The translations under genes and the position numbers were made by a program. Of a DNA stretch of 64,000 bases, positions 53,201-64,000 are shown in pieces; position 1 is the stretch's first letter, and each line of letters begins with the position of its first letter. Source of the stretch: Monarcha castaneiventris obscurior. Lineage: Eukaryota; Chordata; Aves; Passeriformes; Monarchidae. Location of the stretch: contig JAMPIT010000417.1 in assembly GCA_026261815.1 (NCBI GenBank), forward strand, positions 6,915,501-6,979,500, in the 5' to 3' direction. The notes beneath the pieces are model-generated. The model made no database searches. It was not told where the DNA came from and saw only the letters and a list, made by a program, of their open reading frames with translations.

Positions 53201-56200
53201 CTCGTCCCCTCTGCCCACCACAGTCAAGAATGTTTGCTGCTAAAATACTTAAATATTTAACGCTGGCCGGCACAATGCATTCTTCCCTTTTTTTTTTTGT
53301 TCTTTTTCTTTTTCCCTGGAGTGCTCTGCATTACTTTACAGAAAGGCTGTCAGAGTCAAGACAAAAAACTCCCTTTCTCACTACAAAGTTTACAGGAACC
53401 CTAACACTGCTGAATGTCACCAGTCCCAACTATCACACATATAGGGCAAAAACGGCTCTTCTGCAGAGGGCGCTTGATTTGCTAGAAGCTTGCTAGGACT
53501 CTGGGAGACTTCTAGAGAAAAGCTTTCCTGCATAGCTCGATGAAAAGCAATGCGCAGGCAAACTGTGGATGCAAACAGATGCTGTCTGCTGCGTGCTACA
53601 GATGAAACTGCATCTATCGTGGCCTGGCAAGTTTTAAAAGTAGGCTCCAACCCACCAGGAGCCGTGGCGCTTTTTGTAGCACAGATGAAACCATAAATCA
53701 CTTTTCATACAAGGATCAGAAGCTATAGTTACTACATCACAAAGTTTAAAGTCACGTAACACCACAAAATAGAGAGCTATAATTTTAAACAGGACCCTGA
53801 CTCAATTTTAACAGCAATGTAGACAGACCCTTAAAGTCTACTGTAGGCAAAGCTGTGCTTCGTGAGTCACTACAAAATGGACCTGTTTCCTAACATCTAC
53901 TGCAAGGGAACTTTGGTAAAATTCAGCAACACTGGTATTTACAGTGATGGGACACTTATGCAAAACATTGTGAAGGACATTGTGATGAACTATCAAGGCT
54001 GCTAAAAAATCTCCAGTTTGGCTCCTGTCATTTAGTCCAACCAACAGGTCTGCTACAGCCTGTTGCTTTGTGGTTTAGGTTTGGAAGTGAATTCAAGACA
54101 ACAGGGAGTACCAGCTCTGTCTACATTGGGAAACTTCACTTATTTCTCCCCATTACTGTTAACATCCTTCTACCACAGGCAGAAACCTAGCACTGGAGGG
54201 AAAGAGAGTTTGGGTTTTAGATATCTGTATTTTGATCACAGTGGGAATGACCGATATGATCTAACAGTATCAGTTCCTAAAATTGCAAAACAGTGGCAAA
54301 TAAACTACAGAACTGAAATGATTATTGTGTGCAAAAACAGACAAACCAACAGATTCTGCATATGTTGCTTCAGATTCAGGACCAAAGTTGCACTTCAACA
54401 GCATTTATTGATTGGGGGTTTTTTTTGGAATTAATTTCAACATAATTGTCTTGGTATTACTTTCCTGCTCACAAGCATGCATGCATATTTACAATTAAGA
54501 AAGCTGCTTCTGTTAAGGGAACCTTACATCTTTAGGAAAAAACCCCTACCTTCTACTCAATCAGGACTACTACCCTGAGATGTTAACCAGCCTCCACAAA
54601 ACCTGCATTTCAATCCACTTGAGAACCTGGATACTAAGGTCACATGATTTACAGTGAAGGTGATAAATGCAACTCGCACTGGAAACATAACAGGTCCTCA
54701 TCTGCTACGTTGACCCTGATCCAGCTGATTTCCTTGACCAGGCTTGGTCAAATTTGGGTACCTCAGACACACAAACAGTGCTCCTCTTAAAGTCAATAGG
54801 AAAACAATATTCACAAACAAAACCAGAAACTTAAAGAGTTAAACATAATAAAGAATGAAGCAAAAAACCCAACCTAACCAAAATGTCCCCCAAAAAACCT
54901 ACAGTACTATTTGGATGCACTATTAGGATGCAGTGGAAGATGTGGCAGCATTTTTAGGAAGAAAAAATAGGGCAAAAGTTCTAAGAAATAAACACTTAGA
55001 AATTTCATGGTAAAAAAAAAAGAGAAAAAGAGGCCAACAATATAAATGTTTAATTGTTATTTAGTCTTTGAGGTGGTTATCCCAGCCAGTTTGTTGAAAA
55101 CAACCTGCTTATATTGCAGAGGTAAAAAAATACTTGGTTTAACATTCTTACTCATTACAAGAGTCACTTAATATGAAGCACAATTAAAAAAAAACAACTT
55201 CTAAGAAAAACCTGACACACTGTGATTGCAAAAAACCCCTAACCAACAAAAAACCACTCTCAAGACTGCTAGGCGAGTGTCCAGGTAGAAACATAAAAAC
55301 ACTGGGAAAAGATGGCAAGTACTCCAAATTAAACGTCAGAAGTCTAAACACAGGTTTCTGAGCTGTACCACACTTGGTTTTGCTTGCTAGACTGTTGTCA
55401 CTGCTAAGATGAAATCCTCAAATGGAGGAAAGAATTATCAAACAGATTCAAAACTCTCAGCTTGACAGACACTGCAAGGTAGGGTAAAGCAAAGTGGCAG
55501 GATTTTTATCTGGAAAGAGATGCCTTTAGTCTATTCCAAACTGTGCTTTCCCCAGCCTCTTCTCCGTACCTTGCCAACATGTTTAAACAGGGTGCTGCCA
55601 CTGACTCCCTCCTGGGAACAGTTTTGTAAAAGCCCAGAAGTACCCTAACACCAATTCCTGCTGACTTTTTGCTGTTAGGAGCTCAAATGGTAGCAGAATT
55701 TTTACAACATTAAGCAATGGCTGTCCCCAGCAGTTGAGTCTGGTTAGCACAATTCTCAGACACCACTTCTAATGGTTGGGAGTGCCACGACTAAGCCACA
55801 CAGATCTGTCAACTGTAGCTGGAAAATAGATTAATGTTACTTTGACAAGGCAGGCAAACTGTCACCGAGGAGACAGTCACTGACACTTCCAGGATGCACA
55901 TTCAGGAAATGAGGAGCAGACTGTTGTACTACAATAGATTTGGACCCAGCAGACTGCTGAAACTTAAGACTGTCAACCCTTCAGCAGTCAGTCACAACCC
56001 ACTTCCAAGTGAATGTCAAGTGTCGGCTTTTTTGACTAAATGCTACGGTTTCCTCTCTTTAGGACACTGCTGATTTGATAAAACACAGCTTCTGGCAAAG
56101 CACTCAAATTCTCTCATTAAAACAAACAATAAAATAAAATAAAATCCTAAACTTTCTAAGTAAACCCTCCTTCTACTGGCCCATGACAGGATTTTTAAAG

Positions 56201-57588
56201 CACATCATTATTACTAGCGATGCATTATTTTCAATAGACTCACATGCACACGCAGCACAACACGAAAACACTGGGCAACTGCTACGAGAAAGACAGAATT
56301 TGGCATCTGATTTATTTTTTTAATAATAATAACAACTTATCTCAACTACTACTAAGTAACTCATTGCACGACTTGCTCACATGGCATGCTCTTCTTCCCT
56401 TAAGAATGGGTACATCTATTTCCATGAAGTGGCTACACTGCCTCACTTTGCCTCGTCTTCCCTCCCCTCCCCTCCCGTAGGGCATGTGGGTGCATGTAAC
56501 AAGGCACTAGCGCGGTTTTTGTGGTTTGAGCCGAGCCATTTCAGGCGGAGTAAGCCCCTGACCCCTAGAGCTGGGAGGCAGAGGTTGGCCATCCCAACAC
56601 CAAACTCTTAAGTTCAAGACTGTAAGCCCTGACAGCCAGCAGCAACAGGGTGAACAGAGGAGTTTAACAGCTATTTCCCTCATATAAAATGAAATAGAAA
56701 GACTGGGAGGTGGGGTGGATGAAGAAAAGCAAGCAGCAAATCTCCAAGTGGGGAATTAAACTGACCAAGTAGCTGAAAACAGGAAAGCTGATTTCCAATG
56801 TACATTTTTGTGGAGTTTTTCCATATTCTTTTTCTTCTGTACTGAAAAAGGCAGGTTAACAGAACTACTTCATTGCTGAGTATTCTGTCAGCACTGGTTT
56901 TCTTTAGCACTGCTCAGAAGTGGTTCAAAGAAGCACCATCGTGTATTTCCTGCTAAGTCATCCTAACCGAGGACTCTTTCAGTTAAACTCTACTGCATTT
57001 TAATAAGGTTTATACTTTCACTCTGCTTTTAAAAAGGTGCTTGGAAGAATATTTTTGTTTCGTTTCAATTGAGAGGGAATAGTAGATTTCCATTCACACA
57101 CTTCTCTTCTCCATGCAACTGCACATGTCTGCATGAGTAACAAAGCACAATAAATGATAACCCTTCTCCCACAAATTGTTTAAGATTGCAATGAATTCCT
57201 GTTGCTGATATTGAGAAGTTTTCTTAATGTATCTTAATTTAGAAAGTCTTTAAAATCCTTGATCCCTCGCTTGACAGTAACATTTGGAGATTTTTTCTTT
57301 TTTTCTTTTTCTTTTTATTTTTTTTTTTAGCATTTTTATTTTAAAGTAAAAACTTTCAAACATTTTGAAGATTCAGGAACTTGTAAAAGTTTATCAACAA
57401 GAAACAGCCATCTATCTAGGATAAGGTTAAATAAACCATCTTCAAAAAACTGGCTTCCTACCCTAGAATTCCTGAGAATGCTTGCAAATTTAAAGCAGGA
57501 AAATAAAATGTTAAAATAAAAACAAAAACACTGTTAAATGCTCCCAGAGTTAGTCTTCATCTAAAATATATATATGCACTTTTTGGTC

Positions 57589-57607
57589 TTTTTTTTTTTT
57601 TTTTTTT
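57589..57607. repeat. T19 homopolymer
   Basis: The longest single run noted in the window, another A-tract in the TNRC6B mRNA sense. Confidence 0.95.
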
Positions 57608-58318
57608 GTACGTTTTAATTTTTTCCCTTTAAGCTTACAATGGAAGAACAATTTAGCTTTTCTTTTTAAATATTTCAAATCCCTCATTATGTCTTGTAAA
57701 CAAGAGGGGCTCTAGCACCCGGCTTTCACCGTAGTATCGCAATGAACACAACTAGCCCAAAGTGCAGGAAAAGGGACCTTAGGGCAGGTTGGGAGAGAGA
57801 AGTGAGGGTGGAACACAGCAATGAACCAGGATGTATAGCAAATCATGTGACAGAACAGATACTGGCTTGCTCAGGCCAAAGGTGCTTCACTAGGAAGTAC
57901 TGCTGGCACAGGACTTTTAGGAACCTGCTCTGCGTGTCCGAGCGCACTTGGTCTTTGAGCAGAAACAAAGCTGTACAGATGCCTGCACAAGAGGGGCACT
58001 AGCCAGCTAGCAGGAGCTGAAAGAGAGCATTTTGTTTCTTTGTGCATGGTGGGAGAGATGGAGGAGGAGACATGATAGGAAAGTATATTCCAAAGGGGCC
58101 AGAGTATGCTGCACACTCCAGTTTACTAAACAAATACGAACCTACTCATATTTTTTTACCGCATAACGCTTTGCATACAAATCCACAGGCATGTGTATAT
58201 GCAGCATTTCCCTCAGTCAGTCTTCCTTGTGACATTGGGTTTACATAGAAAGGGCAAATTAAATAAAACAGCCATGTAATTCCCTAGCCCTTCCCTCCCA
58301 CCCCTAGCACACAGGCAT

Positions 58319-58334
58319 ACACACACACACACAC
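58319..58334. repeat. (CA)n short microsatellite
   Basis: About eight CA units on the plus strand, hence UG repeats in the TNRC6B transcript. Confidence 0.9.
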
Positions 58335-59939
58335 GTGCACCAACCTCCCCCCCATGACTTATATCTGTTTTTGCTTCTCCTCAGCAAACCCATGAGTTAA
58401 ATGTATTAGACATGGTCATATCCTTCAATGAAAAGGCTGAAGAAACAGACTCCCCGATCTGTCCCCCTCTGCCAGGTGATAAAGCACTGCTCCCTCTGAG
58501 GGCTGGAATGAACAGGTATGTGCTGGTACAGAATGTCGGCACTTTGTTAGACAGTATAACAGCTGGACAATGCCACATGGAAGTCCTAGCACTTATGGAA
58601 AAAGTACCGGCATCTCTCTTCCCTCCTCCCCCGGCCCCACCCCCACAAAAGACTTCCTGCTTTATGTCAAGGGATGTTCCTTCAAGTCTGCTACAACTCT
58701 TTTCACAACAACAGGTCTTAGAAGTTTTGTTCCCAGCGCACACATGCACGCACACACTGGCTATCACTGTGGATTATAGGTCACCCCTATCCTGCCCAGA
58801 GTACTACTATACTGATGCTAAAAAAACCCCAAACCTTTCCTTAAATACAGAAATTAAAAAGCAACAGTACAGAAAAAAGTAAAAACAAAAAACAAAAAGG
58901 TGCAATACTTTTTTTAAAAAAAAAAGTCTTTGCTAGTTATATACCTCCCGAAGCAAAACCACGTACACAGGAAAAAACACAACACAGAGAAACAAAAGGA
59001 AACCTTTGAAGTACACACTGGTTTAAGAACATTCGTAAGTAAACGTTTCTGTCAGTGATGGTCTGGCGCTGTAATGACACCAAGGCCTGGCACAGGTAAC
59101 GCTCACCATGAAGGACGCAGGAAGGAGTTAGCTGCATGTGCTTTCAGGAGATGAGGCAGGCTGGCCAGCACTTTGCTGACACCATTTGGTTTTTTGTCAG
59201 TTGTAATAGAAGCAGTAAATCAATTAAAAGGCTAATTTGGTTGGGCTGGATTTTCAAGCTTTTGATGGATTCCTCTAGAATGAGTACGGGTGCTTATTTA
59301 GGTTTGGGGGAGAAAAGAAATACTCATTTTTTTTTAAAGGTACTGAAGCTTGCAAGAGACTGAAAACATTTGTCTAGCTGTACAAAAAATGGCAATGTCT
59401 TCTTTCCTTCTCTTTTACCCTTGTTGGAAGAAATAAATGGCTTGCATTATATAACAAACACTCTAGGGTTCATTCAATACAAAAACCCCACATGCGGACA
59501 TAAATAGACACTGTTACTCAAAAGACAACATTGTCTCCCCTCTCACCAAATCCTTTGGATATGGCAGTGTTCTGCTCTACCACAGGGTTAGAACAAGGGC
59601 TACGAAGCAACTATCCACTCTGTATGATTTGCAGATTTGAGATAGCACCCTGATAAAATGTATTTAAAAAAACCTACTGACAAATTTTAATCCAGCCCAA
59701 CTGAATTCCGCTTCAGCCACAGGGACTCCACCGTGCCTGTCTTGCTTTCAGAATCAAGACATGCAAATGGCCAGCCAGCCTGTAGACCATCAGCAATGCA
59801 GCGTTTCAAGATTATATATATAGAGAAAAAAATGCACACACACAAACATGTGCACACGCACTCACACAGAAACAAGCACACGTGGGCAGTTACATGTGCC
59901 AGAACACACTGGTACTTATCAACCAGCCAATCACAAAGT

Positions 59940-60045
59940 GTTGGTTTTTTTGTTTTGTTTGTTTGTTTTTTCGGTTTTGTTTTTTTTGTGGGTTTTTAAT
60001 TTTTTTAATTTTTTTTTAGTTTTATTTTTTTTTTGTTTTTAAAGT
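59940..60045. repeat. T-rich low-complexity block
   Basis: About 105 bp consisting mostly of T runs broken by single G or A, giving a long A-rich tract in the TNRC6B mRNA. Confidence 0.9.
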
Positions 60046-60469
60046 GAGGCTCCGTCAAGTCTTTCCCTCCCTCCCCTTATTCTTTTGAACCCCTCCCCAA
60101 CCCCAACCCAACATGGTAGACCTAAGGACGGAAACACACCCAGTGCAAACAAAGTTAAAAAGCTATTTTTTCAGTATATATGTTTCTTAGCAACAACTTC
60201 CGTATAACATGAAAAAGTGAAAAACTAGAAACTAATTTTTTTAATTTTTTCTGTTTAAATTTAAATGGTATGTGTACTTGCTTCACATTGTCTTTCTAAG
60301 TTGGCGTTCACGATTCAAGTATTTCAAGAGTGATATGTTCTCTTTTTGGATTCATATTCCAAACGAAAAAACTGAAGTTATATAAGGGAGGCAACTATGT
60401 GCTCAGACAGTCTGTCAATGACCCACCTTTTTTTCTTTCTCCGTTTTCTTTTTTCCTTTTATAAATGTA

Positions 60470-60475
60470 TTTATT
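60470..60475 (-). terminator. TNRC6B: Proximal TNRC6B polyadenylation signal AATAAA
   Basis: GCAATAAATACATTTATAAA on the minus strand places an AATAAA about 85 nt after the TNRC6B stop. If used it would give a mRNA with almost no 3' UTR. Confidence 0.5.
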
Positions 60476-60559
60476 GCAAGTTGAAAAAAACGAAAAGGTC
60501 AAGTTAGTGCTGCTGCTGTTCCAAAAAAGGTCACGAGGTCAGAGTTGAAAGTTCTAAGT

Positions 60560-60950
60560 TCAGATTGAATCCGACCCTCCTCCCAGAAGGTCTCCAGGTA
60601 GTAAGGGAGCAGGGCTGCCCATTCTGTGTGGATCCTCTACGCTTGGGACCCCCCACAAGCTTGAAGAATAGTTTGGGGGCCCCCACAATGAAGCGCCAGT
60701 GAGATCACCCCCACTGCTGCTGCCGCCGCCACCACTGCTCCACTGCCCAAGCCCTGTTGACCCACCAAAGAGATTCAAAGCAGGTCCAACTGGATCTGTC
60801 TGGTTCTGTCCTGTCTCCAGGGATTGCCAGCCCGCTGCGGGTGCACTCGGGGTTGCTGCAGGTGTAGGGGGCTGAGCTTGTGCCAAAAAGCGACTAACCT
60901 CTTCATCTGTGGCAAACTCAGCCAGGATGGTAGTGTTTCCCAACACACAC
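60560..60950 (-). CDS. TNRC6B: TNRC6B last coding exon
   Basis: G completes a Met (AT|G), then [20 protein letters not shown] and [18 protein letters not shown], a Gly/Ser-rich stretch, four tryptophans (WQS, QWSS, LWGPP, LWGVP) and the C-terminus LLGGGSDSI before TGA (60562-60560). The tryptophans are of the kind that dock into CCR4-NOT pockets. Confidence 0.97.
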
Positions 60951-63900
60951 CTACAAGGCAAGATACAAGTAAGAAAAAAAATAATTAGAGCCAAAATGTA
61001 AGGGCAAGGGATTCAGAAAGCATGGGAACAGCACTAATAGGTGCCCAAACCAAAGGAAGTATCAGTTACATTGCTACAATGGAGTGGACATTGAAAACTT
61101 CAGCTGTTCTTGACAGTGAAACTCACTCAAAACACATGAACTTTCATTCTGTAAGGGGAAAAAACATAACAAAACAAAAACACCCCAACCCCCCTGCCCC
61201 AACATTCAGTTATGCCTGAACAAAATCTTTATAAATTTAAATTAAGGTCCTGAACGTTAACACCAAGAGCAAAAGAAGTGCCTACACCACGTAGGTAAAT
61301 GCATGTATGCCATCTTTCAAAACAGATGAAGAATAGGTTAAAAGCCTTTGAATTGCAGGAGCTTAGTATAATTCAAAAGTTTTCACTGACTTTAGGGGCT
61401 TAGACCACCAACCCCTCACACCCCTGGAAGATTTTTGTCTCAAAGCCTTGCTTACATGTGCAGTGCAGTCTGGGCCTTGGCCGCCTCCTGTTTGGTGTTA
61501 TATCGGATGAGGGCGGTGCCCTGGGTCAGGTTCAGATGGAATGTCAGCAGTGGGCCATGCTGCATGCAGATCGTCCTCAAGGTTGACCCATCAATCTGAG
61601 GAAGAACAGCCAGAATGAAACAGATGCTTGGAATTATTTCTCCAAACATACTTCAATACTGACTTCGACACAGCAATTGAAAGATATTCTGCTCTAAGAA
61701 AGAAAAACAGATGAAAGCAGTGTGAAGTAAGCAAAGGTGACAGAAGTTGATTTTCAAACAGGAACTGGTATGGCTTGACTTCTCACAATTACATGGAGTT
61801 TGCTTTAGTATGGAATAATCTGATTTATCTTTCCTGTTCACTTACACCTTGAGTCCAGTTCTCCCTATCTCACTGAGTTTCTTACACTGTCACTATCCTT
61901 ACATTGACAGCTTTTCCAGAAGTTAAATACATCTTGTACTTCTCATCATCTTCAGGCATCAGAACTTGTACCAAAGGAACCAGAGTGTCTTAGTCTCCAG
62001 CTCTCTGATTTTGGCAGAATTTAGATAAACTAGTATTTAAAAGGTTTTTGCAAAACTGGAAATATCTCTACAATGAAATTCTTGAAAATTTATTTTGGTG
62101 CTTCTTCATCTTTGCGGTTTATGAAACAGTGACAGAAAGAGTCAGTGATCTTCCTGCCAAACCCACCAATGTCCATTCCATCTGAACTAATGTTTTCACA
62201 GCAGTTGCTGCCTACATTCCTTCTGCAGCAGTCACAGCTTGCTACTTACCTCCAGTAACAGCTGTGCTCCCAGGTGTTCTGTACAGACAGATTCCATTCC
62301 TGGTGTGCCACAGGAACATGGACACGTGAATGGAATCCGTATGTGCAAATACTTAAGAAGTGCTACTTTCTTCCTTCTTTCCCCCCTATTTTATAATATA
62401 GCTTTAAATGAGGGAAAAGGAAGTTGTGTGGGGGTATAAATATGGTCAAAATTAAAACAGAGGACCTTGAAATGAACATACTGTTCTTTCCAAGCCTAAC
62501 CATTCTTTTGAGTCTATGAATTCTGAACCTTTACACTTCTTTTTAGTGTACTGATCCACAACAAAGAGAGAATCCACAATGAGACAATTATGTTTCTCTT
62601 TCCTACTAACTTAAATGCCTCCAAAATATATTCTTCTTCCATTAAATAATTCCAAAAGCAGCATTAAAGTATTTTACACAAGGTAGACTCAGAACTGTGC
62701 CTTTTCCTCACACCACTTCTTCCTTCACATCAAGGAAAACAGTCTTTTCTATGAAAGGAGCATGGTTCACCATTTTGGGTGATCTGATGGAGACCTCAGT
62801 TTTTCCTTTCACATCAACCCTTTTTTTGTAGACAGCAGAAGCATGGTAAATTATCCTGCTGAACAGGGGACTCTCTGTCTAGACCTCAGGGTGCTGCTGA
62901 TAATCATACAGGCTGTTCCTTGCCCTTGAATACAGGACTAACTGGGAATGCTGAAATCAGGATCTCCACGGAATTAATTTTGAATGGCAGCAAGCTTTGA
63001 GAATACTTGCAGAAATAACCTAACTAGACTGGTTTTGGCAGGAGTGCTGGAAAAATTCTGTGGTTTCACTATGGAAACACTAAAGTGAAAACTGGCAGTT
63101 ACATCAAATTTCTTACTGACAACATCCCAAAGAACAGCTATAAACCATTTCACATTCTGGTCATGAAATCTACCCTCAGTTCTAAGAAAAATCTTTCTGT
63201 TCAATAATTTTTTATAATTCTTAAGTAAAGAAATGTTTTAACTGTCACATAGCAAAACCTGAACATCTCAAAGTTAGCTGAAGAGATTACAATAGAAAAA
63301 CCAGTCAGACTGCAGCTCAGTTTAGTAGAAATATGTTATATATGCTGACAAATATGATTTGGTCAGATTTTATTCAAAGAAAAACAACTGAAGGATTCAC
63401 AAATCCTTGCTAAAGCAAACAAGTTCCCAGAAACAACCACAGAAAATACCTGTGGAGTGAGATTGTGAAGAACCAGCCAGTAGCTAGGACGAACTGAGCC
63501 ACCATCACTCCAAGTAGATGCTGCAAATTATAAGACAGAGGAATCAAGACAGATTTGATACAAAGAAAAACCATCTTTCTTTACAGTTCGGTCTTTCAGA
63601 AAAAAATCGGCATTACCACCCCTGTTAAAACATGAAAGTCTAATCTTCAGTCCTGAAAATGAAACCACACCTTTCCTCACATTTCACATCAAGATTCATT
63701 TCACTAGAGTTTATCTTTGAGGAGTTTCCCACTCACAGCAACCATCTAGTCTTGAAAGGCCTTATTCTCTTCTGGCAGCTCTCAGGCCTTCTTCACTCAT
63801 TCCCCGCAGCAGGACCTGGGATTCCACCCCCCACCCACCCCAATTATTGACAGCAAATTTCCATTCCAAGAAGGAACTCTCTTTTTTCCTGTTACCAGAC

Positions 63901-64000
63901 AACTGCAACTTTCTTTCCTCCAAATCACTGGTGCTGCAAAGCACACAGTGCTCAGGTCTGATCAATGGTGCTAGCAGCTGATTGTTCTCACCAGAGCCAA
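60560..64000 (-). CDS. TNRC6B: TNRC6B (GW182 family), C-terminal exons, partial
   Basis: Coding pieces: 60560-60950, 61456-61595, 63450-63520 and probably 63992-64000, joined by GT-AG introns in consistent phase. They give the end of the protein: the RRM ([49 protein letters not shown]), then the Gly/Ser/Pro-rich tail with [25 protein letters not shown] and terminal [16 protein letters not shown]182 proteins bind Argonaute with their N-terminal GW repeats (outside this window) and recruit CCR4-NOT, PAN2-PAN3 and PABPC1 through the C-terminal silencing region, in cytoplasmic P-bodies. The terminal [10 protein letters not shown] and [18 protein letters not shown] identify TNRC6B rather than TNRC6A or TNRC6C. 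The rest of the gene lies beyond position 64000. Confidence 0.96.
61456..61595 (-). CDS. TNRC6B: TNRC6B penultimate coding exon, RRM
   Basis: [46 protein letters not shown] and AT of Met. This is the central part of the atypical GW182 RRM, whose fold lacks canonical RNA-binding aromatic residues. Acceptor CCTCAG|ATT, donor AT|GTAAGC. Confidence 0.97.
61596..63449 (-). other. TNRC6B: TNRC6B intron
   Basis: A 1.85-kb AT-rich intron with no recognised element. Confidence 0.8.
63450..63520 (-). CDS. TNRC6B: TNRC6B third-last coding exon, RRM start
   Basis: CA completes an Ala, then [30 protein letters not shown] is the first strand of the RRM. Acceptor TTTGCAG|CA, donor CAG|GTATTT. Confidence 0.95.
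63992..64000 (-). CDS. TNRC6B: TNRC6B exon fragment cut by the window edge
   Basis: The minus strand reads TTGGCTCTG|GTGAGA at 64000-63987. A donor at 63991 leaves one base (G) that fits the CA starting the next exon (Ala) and gives ...[10 protein letters not shown]. Only nine bases are visible, so this rests on the donor and the phase. Confidence 0.5.

Larger units (their letters stand above)
47320..60559 (-). other. TNRC6B: Probable TNRC6B 3' UTR (about 13 kb)
   Basis: Between the TNRC6B stop codon and the ADSL CpG island no exon, promoter-like island or recognisable protein appears on either strand. Mammalian TNRC6B mRNAs are known for a 3' UTR of this order, so the stretch is assigned to it. 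It is rich in T-runs on the plus strand, hence A-tracts in the mRNA, and has CA/TG-rich patches (near 52140, 58320 and 59830) and one MIR element. The distal limit is inferred from AATAAA at 47345-47340. Open frames of up to 167 codons here have no recognisable domain. Confidence 0.7.

Noticed and set aside
52993..53496. Plus-strand open frame of 167 codons in the TNRC6B 3' UTR
   Set aside because: It begins MGGCVSS, which looks like a myristoylation motif, but the rest is low-complexity and unlike any family. It is antisense to the UTR and has no promoter-like context.
60560..63520. TNRC6A or TNRC6C instead of TNRC6B
   Set aside because: The C-terminus [14 protein letters not shown] and the [20 protein letters not shown] stretch are those I know from TNRC6B. 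TNRC6A ends differently (GGGGESM type).

Overview
This is vertebrate nuclear DNA, most likely from a bird. It has long introns with GT-AG splice sites, two CpG-island promoters, and fragments of the CR1 LINE family that dominates avian genomes (about 7.9-8.04, 27.97-28.49, 32.87-33.18 and 39.3-39.6 kb). Three genes lie head to tail, all on the minus strand, so transcription runs from high to low coordinates: TNRC6B (3' end), ADSL (complete) and SGSM3 (all but its last exon). From memory, mammals carry these three genes in the same order. The species cannot be named from the sequence.

Region by region, in transcription order. (1) 60,560-64,000 holds the last coding exons of TNRC6B, a GW182 scaffold of microRNA silencing: the end of its RRM and its tryptophan-containing C-terminal tail. 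(2) About 47,320-60,559 has no credible gene of its own and is best read as the roughly 13-kb TNRC6B 3' UTR. It has an AATAAA about 85 nt after the stop and another at the far end, many A-tracts in the sense orientation, and a well-preserved MIR (CORE-SINE) copy at about 49.9-50.1 kb. (3) 46,850-47,290 is the ADSL CpG-island promoter, only tens to about 200 bp beyond the TNRC6B end. (4) 30,222-47,099 is ADSL, adenylosuccinate lyase: 13 exons joining without a break into 485 codons, with every catalytic residue I could place intact. Its 3' UTR is very short. (5) 27,120-30,180 is the ADSL-SGSM3 interval, with a 5'-truncated CR1, a GC-rich tandem repeat and the SGSM3 CpG island. (6) 67-27,690 is SGSM3, a TBC/SH3/RUN RabGAP: a probable non-coding first exon, a 9.6-kb first intron, then 20 coding exons (726 codons) inside the window. 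The last coding exon lies beyond position 1.

The genes have unrelated jobs (microRNA silencing, purine synthesis, Rab/connexin trafficking). Their link is positional: three co-oriented genes with one very tight boundary. No CRISPR array, bacterial-type operon, tRNA or rRNA gene was seen. The most interesting items are the MIR copy in the TNRC6B 3' UTR, the TNRC6B/ADSL boundary with possible alternative polyadenylation, an in-frame polyalanine extension upstream of ADSL, and a strong CTCF-like motif in ADSL intron 4.
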